From: Tethya wilhelma
Lineage: Eukaryota; Porifera; Demospongiae; Tethyida; Tethyidae
DNA: 64,000 nucleotides
NCBI GenBank assembly: GCA_964030475.1
Contig: CAXIPT010000001.1
Span: 23,976,471 to 24,040,470 of the forward strand
Direction of reading: 5' to 3'
Of this stretch, positions 50,601 through 58,543 are shown piece after piece. The translations under genes were made by a program, and so were the position numbers. Numbering within the stretch: position 1 is the stretch's first letter; each line of letters starts with the position of its first letter. The notes below the pieces were generated by a model that was given only the letters and a program-made list of their open reading frames with translations, made no database searches and had not been told where the DNA came from.

Positions 50601-53600
50601 TCATATATTTGCACAAAAGTGCTACAGACATAACACAGACAGAAGTGTATATACTCAAATGCCATTTTACATATACATATGTGGGGCTCGTTCATGCTCT
50701 CCCCAATAATTTATGTTGGAATGAGTATAGTAAACTAGATACGCCTGTGCTGATATAGTCAGCCTCCAATATAATGTTACTGTAAGTTGTTTTTTCACAG
50801 CTCCAGACGACTATACAAGCTCTAGTGAACTGTTAACCTTTAATAGTGGAACAGTCAGACAATGTGTTGAGATTCCACTTGTGGATGATGACTTGCTGGA
50901 GGGCCTAGAAGAGTTTGAAGCCACCATCAGTGTTGAAGGAGAGCCAGCAGTAACACTAGACCCACCAAGAGCTGTTATTAGTATCACAGATGATGATGGT
51001 CAGTAACGAAAATGTTATATTTTTGAGTGGTTTTTATGCCCCTATTCTTTTGTGTTATATAGCTGTCNGCATGGGATAGGCCTATAGGTACGAGGCTACA
51101 AAAGTGATGCAATGGTATGAAGTATCCTTACGCTTATTGCTAACATGCTCAAATTATCACAGCTTTAATTTTTTTTTTTTTTTTACAATTTTGCCAAAAA
51201 ACCTCCTTTAGAGTGACAAATATCAGAATGGAGTAATAAGTACATTTACTAAAGCAAATGAGGGCTATAGATACATATCTTCTGCTCCAATGCCACGGGC
51301 ACTCAGTGGCTTAGTGGTAAGAGCACCTGACTAGCAATCGGGAGGTCTTGAGTTCGATTCCCAGCTGAATCCCAGATTTTTTCTGGGATATCTTTCTCTC
51401 TCAGCATTCAATTCAATTCATGATAATAGCTTAACTAGAGCCTCTAGTTTAAACACCTAAATTGTCAAATGGTATATACTTTTAACTTTAGGGGTGACTG
51501 TTGGAATTGAATTTCCCAACTACACTGTGAGGGAAGAAGATGGCCCTCTTGAAGTGTGTGCTGTCTTGGTTGAAGGTACTCTGGAAAGGGTTGTTACATT
51601 TGAGCTGACCAACATAGATGACAGTGCTGTATCTCCAAATGACTATGGTGCATTCAGAGTGGAACTAACTTTCGATCCATCAAGTAGTCGAGCCTGTACA
51701 AATATTTCAATTGAAGATGACAATATTCTGGAAAATCCAGAAAATTTCACAGTTGTAGTAACTAGTGATGATCCTGATGTGTCGTTCATGCCTCCCACAT
51801 CAGTGGTAACCATCATTGACAATGATGGAGTGACCATTGGATTTGAAATGGAGACCTATCCTGCCATGGAGAACCAAGGAACTGTAGAAGTGTGTGCTAG
51901 ACTACTAGAGGGAGAGTTGGAGAGAGAAGTGATTGTAAACTTCAACACTGGAGACCTCTCAGCTATTGGTAAGAGTACTTTAATACACCATAATATTATA
52001 AATAATATTATAGTAAGCTTTTTTTCGAGGGGTAAAATTTTCATGGTCATTGAAAATTTTATATTATGCATGGGAAAATGTCGTGGTCACCTATAAAGCT
52101 TGTACAGGTTAACAACACCCCAGCCAAGAAAAAAATAACACTATGCGGTAGTGTATGTAGTAATGTTACTAAACATTCTCTTTTATTCACAGCTCCAGAT
52201 GACTATACAAGTTTAAGTGAACTGTTCACATTTGACAGTGGAACAACTAGACAGTGTGTGGACATCCCACTTGTGGATGATGATTTGCTTGAAGGCCTGG
52301 AAGAGTTTGAAGCCACCATCAGTGTTGAAGGAGAGCCTGCAGTAATACTAGACCCACCAAGAGCTGTTATATTAGTCACAGATGATGATGGTGAGTGACA
52401 GGTTGTATTAACCTATATTTTTAAAGTGCATTTCTTTTCTTTTAAGCTGTGACAATCGGATTTGAAGAGACTACATATTCTGTGGATGAAAGTGATGGAG
52501 TGATAGAAGTTGGAGTAGCTGTTTTGAATGGAGAGCTGTCTACAGCTGTGGAAGTTAGGATAGCAACAATGGATGGGACTGCTGGATGTAAGAATCATGA
52601 AACCAGGTTTTTCAGGGCATTTTTATACTTTGTCTAAATTTCCCCAGCGCTTGACGACTATCAGCCTCTGAACCAGACATTACTTTTTGATGCCAGTAAC
52701 ACTCGTAGAGTGGTACAAGTTGTCATAGTAAATGATGAGGTACTGGAGAATGATGAAGATTTCCTCTCCACTCTGTCACTGGAACCTGTTGATGGAGACC
52801 AACCAAATGTCCAAATCAGTCCTGACCAANTGTGTGTGTGTGTGTGTTACTGTATGTATGTATAGGGGTGGGTGGGTGCATGGGATGGGGGCAGTGCTTC
52901 AGGAAATAAAATGAATTCATATCTTTAACTAGAGAAAAGCATTATTGTTCTAATGTCTCCATGCAACTAGTATAGCAACTTCAGTTTTTTCATGCATGTG
53001 TAAAATTATATCTGAAGCTCTATAACTGATCGATGTTACAGTATGGATATGGTGTGCAGTTTTTAAAATGGAGAAGGTTTTTTTGATGTCATGATCTTTA
53101 CGAAGCATTACTAAATGCNGAAGCTACATTAGTAATAGGCGATGATGATGGTGAGTCAATTGTACGATTTATTGATATTATATGTTAAATTAGTACCGTG
53201 CAAAAACTACACTGTTTAGGAGTGACTGTTGGAATTGAGTTTCCCAACTACACTGTGAGGGAAGAAGATGGCCCTCTTGAAGTGTGTGCTGTCTTGGTTG
53301 AAGGTACTCTGGAAAGAACTGTTACATTCAACCTCACCAACATAGATGACAGTGCTGTATCTCCAAATGACTATGGTGCATTCAGAGTGGAACTAAGTTT
53401 TGATCCATCAAGTAGTCGAGTCTGTACAAATATTCCAATTGAAGATGACAATATTTTAGAAAATCCAGAAAATTTCACAGTTGTAGTAACCAGTGATGAT
53501 CCTGATGTGTCGTTTATGCCTCCCACATCAGTGGTAACCATCATTGACAATGATGGAGTGACCATTGGATTTGAGATGGAGACCTATCCTGTCATGGAGA

Positions 53601-56600
53601 ACCAAGGAACTATAGAAGTGTGTGCTACACTATTTGAAGGAGAGTTGGAAAGAGATGTGATTGTTGAATTCAACACTGGAGACCTCACTGCTAATTGTAA
53701 GAGTGTAATATATATGTGTATTTACTACACTTTATGTTAACTTACTAAGTTTTATTTTTTCACAGCTCCAGATGACTATACTACCTCTAGTGAACTGTTG
53801 ACCTTTAACAGTGGAACAGTCAGACAGTGTGTGAACATCCCACTTGTGGATGATGACTTGCTTGAAGGCCTAGAAGAGTTTGAAGCCACCATCAGCGTTG
53901 AAGGAGAGCCAGCAGTAACACTAGACCCACCAAGAGCTGTTATTAGTATCACGGATGATGATGGTTAGTAAAATAATTTTTTGTATAGTACTCCAACTCA
54001 AACACATTTCAATCTCTTTTCTTTTACATGTAGAAGTTGTTATTGGATTCAACCCTATTACGTATGTTGTCATGGAAAGTGATATGGAAGTTCTAGTGTC
54101 TATTGAGGTTCTCCAAGGTCAACTAACATCTCCTGTAGAGGTTAAACTCTTTACCAATGATGGAACAGCCACCAGTGAGTGAACACTAAGTATCTATTGT
54201 AATTTTTTCATCACTGATCCTTTCAATATCAATCTCCTTTTTTTTAGGTCCTGATGATTTTACAAACCTTGAGCTAACGTTGATATTTGATCCGACCCAA
54301 GATCGCAATGTGGTACCCATAGCCATACGGGATGACACTTACGATGAAAACTCTGAGCAATTCTTGGCCCAGCTAAGATTAGAGTCTGTAGTTGACAATG
54401 TTCTAATTGACCCGTCCATGGCCAGCATTACTATCCTAGATGATGATGGTGAGTGAATCTCATAGCATTCAACCTCAAAGTGAAATACCTGTGGTTTGAT
54501 AGCTTGCCTGCATGAGTCGATCATTCTTGAGCAAGCCACCAGGCTACCTCTTGAATTCTAGAGCCTTGCCAAGGTTAATCCTTGCATTTTCAAAAATTTT
54601 ACGTTAGTGCTGTTATCCTAGCTAGTGCTACATGCACAAGAGTCTGCATGCATTGTTTAGGTTCAATTTTAGATATCATGCATCGTGCACATTTAGCCAT
54701 GAAACATTCAAATTACATTAAGCAACATACTTGTCTAACTTACTGGTCTCTTTTTGATTTCTCATGTGTCTGCATGACTGTCTTCCATCAGGTGTGACCA
54801 TTGGTCTTGAGAACACCACATACACTGTGACTGAGGGAGATCCATCCATTGAAGTGTGTGCTGTCATCATTGAAGGCACTTTGAGAAGAATGGCCAATGT
54901 CACTCTGAGAACCTCTGACAATACTGCTATTAGTGAGTGCGAGGAAGACAGTATAACTGTCATACTTGCACACAATAGCTACAAGACCATCTAAGACACT
55001 ATCATAATGTATAGTGGGAAATTTGGCGGGCATAAAATTTGGCAAATTTTCATTTTAGCATGATTTTCAATTTTCAATTTGGCAATTTAATTCTGCACAA
55101 TGCATTGTTTATATGCACGTGCGGTAGTATAAAACTGTTTGGTGATTTTAAATTTGGTGATTTGCAGAATAATTCGCCAATTTGCCAAATTTAATTCTTG
55201 CCAAATTTACCCTCTATACGGTACTCATGCTAGTCTGTAAACCTGGCCTTCCCTACTTAGCTTAAGTGCACATGGAGGGCCTAGTTCATGATCGAGGCTA
55301 TGTATAAAAACTGCTATATTGATGACCCCTTGATTCATCCTCAGGTCCTCTTGACTACACTGACACAGAAGTGGTTTTAGTGTTTGATGAGAACACTCAG
55401 AGAGCTTGTGCTGACATTCCAATTGAGGACGACGACATCACCGAACCCCCAGAAGACTTCAATATCACAGTAACCCCCGGTGACCCAGATATCACTGTAT
55501 CCCCCCCAACTGCAGTGGTCACCATTGTCGACAATGATGGTAAGAGGGTTCTTTGAGTGCACTGCACAACTCGAATGTGAATGTGATCATTTGCTTCATC
55601 TCTGCTTTCCAGACGTATTTGTGATGTTTGTTGAGCCTTCCTACACCTTCTTTGAAGATGGAGTCACTGGAACTATCCAACTCACGACAGCTGGCATATT
55701 GCGAGTGGACACTGAGATCACTGTCACTGGAGGTATGATGTGACGATGTATGGCAACACTGATTCCTCCTGCATGGACACTTGTTAAAACTAAACTGAAA
55801 CTAAAAGCTCTTTGGTTAGAGATTAAATTTCTTTTTAGAACAAAAGTCTGGATGAATAATGAAAAAATGAAAAATAACTAAACTAGAGCAAAATAGCACC
55901 CAAGTTAGTTAACAAAACTTTGGCCTTTTTTACCTAAGTTAACTAACTGAACTTTTTCGATGTTAAGAATTAGTCAATAACTATTGAAGGTTAACTTTGT
56001 GCTAAGTTTATAGTTCTAGAAATTAGTGCTGAGGATTTTATTCTCTAAATCCATGTACATTTGCACTCAAGCATGATTGTCATCTTGAGTTTCTCTATGG
56101 TAACATGTACGTATCCATGCAGGTCCCAGTACTCAGAGTGACGTGGTGGTTTCAGCTGAAGGTATCAATACGACAGTTCTTCTAAATGCTGGGCCTCCAG
56201 AAGTGTACGACATCACCTTTGACCTCACTGATGACAATGTTGCTTTGGAAGCTATTGAATCTTATGATGTCATGATCAACATCCCACTAATGACCAGGGG
56301 CATAGCACTAGGATCCCCATCTACCACTACAGTCAATGTATTAGATGATGATGGTATGTAACTACAGACTATGAATGCTATTTGTACGGTCATATACAAT
56401 TCAATGTACAGTTGTCGAGGTTGAACTAGAGGAGCCAACCATTGATGTCAATGAAAGCGACGCCACTGTGACAGCTTGTCTGACCAAGAGCCTAGAGACC
56501 ATTCGTCCTCTTACACACTCCATCACTGACACACCAGGATCAGCTGAAAGGGGCAGAGGTTTGTACACCCCTGTAATCTTGGGAATGATTAGCCTCGTTC

Positions 56601-57441
56601 CCAGGTCTTGCCATAAAATATGCCCGGCAAAACTTTGCAACTGGCGAAATATAAAATACATGGCTGAGAACATCTGGGAACTAGGCTATAGGGAATTAAT
56701 TTGATCGTACACTGTCTTTAATTAACCTCTTAGATTATGGGGCCCTCCTCCCTCCTCTCATGGTGACACTGCAGTCTAGTGCTCTTCGGGAGTGCTTTGA
56801 GGTGCCTATTATCGATGATGTCATAGCTTTAGAAGGAACTGAGAACTTCTTCCTACTCTTGAGTGACCCTATGCTGGATGGAGTGGTTCTGGGCAGGAAT
56901 ACCACCACTGTGAATATCATTGATGATGATGGTATGTGGGTATGTGGGGTGTGTGGGGGTATGTGGGTGTGTGGGTGTGTGGGTGTGTGTTTGGGGGTGT
57001 GGGTGGATGTGTGGATGTACGGATATGGGGATGTGGGTGTCACTGTGTCAGTCTGTTCGTTAAGTTTGTGAGAATGAAATAAATTTTGTAGTTGAAATAA
57101 TTGTCTTATCAACTTGCCCCCTCTCTCTCACTATAGTGGTTACGACTGAGTTGACTCAGAGTGTTGTAAGACGACCGGAATCAGTGGGCACTATTCAGAT
57201 CTGTGTCATAAAAAATCTGGAGACAGCAGAGGTGTTTGATGTGACCATACAAACGTTTGATGGAACTGCAATAAGTGAGTCTTATAATATACTCACACAT
57301 AATAGTTGCATGACCCTTATAAGTGGGCAGCACTCGATGCATGATCAAGTACTCCACAATTAAGAGCATGTAATTAGGTTTATTTACCATTGACCCCCTA
57401 TGACTTATTGCCTCCACCATTCCAGTAACTGGCAAGTGCAT

Positions 57442-57498
<57 letters not shown>

Positions 57499-58497
57499 NA
57501 ATGTATTGGATGATGATGGTATGTAACTACAGATTATGAATGCTATTCGTATACGGTCATATACAATTCAATGTACAGTTGTCGAGGTTGAACTAGAGGA
57601 GCCAACCATTGATGTCAATGAAAGCGATGCCACTGTGACAGCTTGTCTGACCAAGAGCCTAGAGACCATTCGTCCTCTTACGCTCACCATCACTGACACG
57701 CCAGGATCAGCTGAAAGGGGCAGAGGTTTGTACACCCCTGTAATCTTGGGAATGATTAGCCTCGTTCCCAGGCCTTTCCTTAAAATATGCCCAGCAAAAC
57801 TTTGCAACTTGCAAAATATAAAATACATGGTGGAGAACGCCTGGGAACTAGGCTATAGGGAATTAATTTGATCGTACACTATCTTTAATTAACCTCTTAG
57901 ATTATGGGGCCCTCCTCCCTCCGCTCATGGTGACACTGGAGTCTAGCGCTCTTCGGGAGTGCTTTGATGTGTCTATTGTTGATGATGTCATAGCTTTAGA
58001 AGGAACTGAGAACTTCTTCCTACTCTTGAGTGACCCTATGCTGGATGGAGTGGTTCTGGGCAGGAATACCACCACTGTGAATATCATTGATGATGATGGT
58101 ATGTGGGTGCAGGGGTAGTGGATGTGTGGGTGTGTGAATGTGTGTGTGTGTGTGTGTGTGTGTGTATGGGTGTGTGGGTGGATGTGTGGATGTGTGGATG
58201 TGTGGATGTGTGGATGTGTGGATGTGTGGATGTGCGGATGTGGGGATGTGGGTGTCACTGTGTTAGTCTGTTTATTAAGCTTGTGAGAATGAAATAAATT
58301 TTGTAGTTGAAATTATTGTCTTATCAACTTGCCCTCTCTCTCTCACTATAGTGGTTACTACAGAGTTGACTCAGAGTGTTGTAAGACGACCTGAATCAGT
58401 GGGCACTATTCAGATCTGTGTCATAAAAAATCTGGAGACAGCAGAGGTGTTTGATGTGACCATACAAACCTTTGATGGAACTGCAATAAGTGAGTCT

Positions 58498-58543
<46 letters not shown>

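Noticed and set aside
51297..51373. Functional tRNA-Ala (AGC)
   Set aside because: The acceptor stem does not pair and the T stem is imperfect, so a SINE head is more likely.
24577..54000. CRISPR-like regular repeats
   Set aside because: The regular repeats are protein-coding exons with splice sites and introns; no short repeat-spacer pattern was seen.
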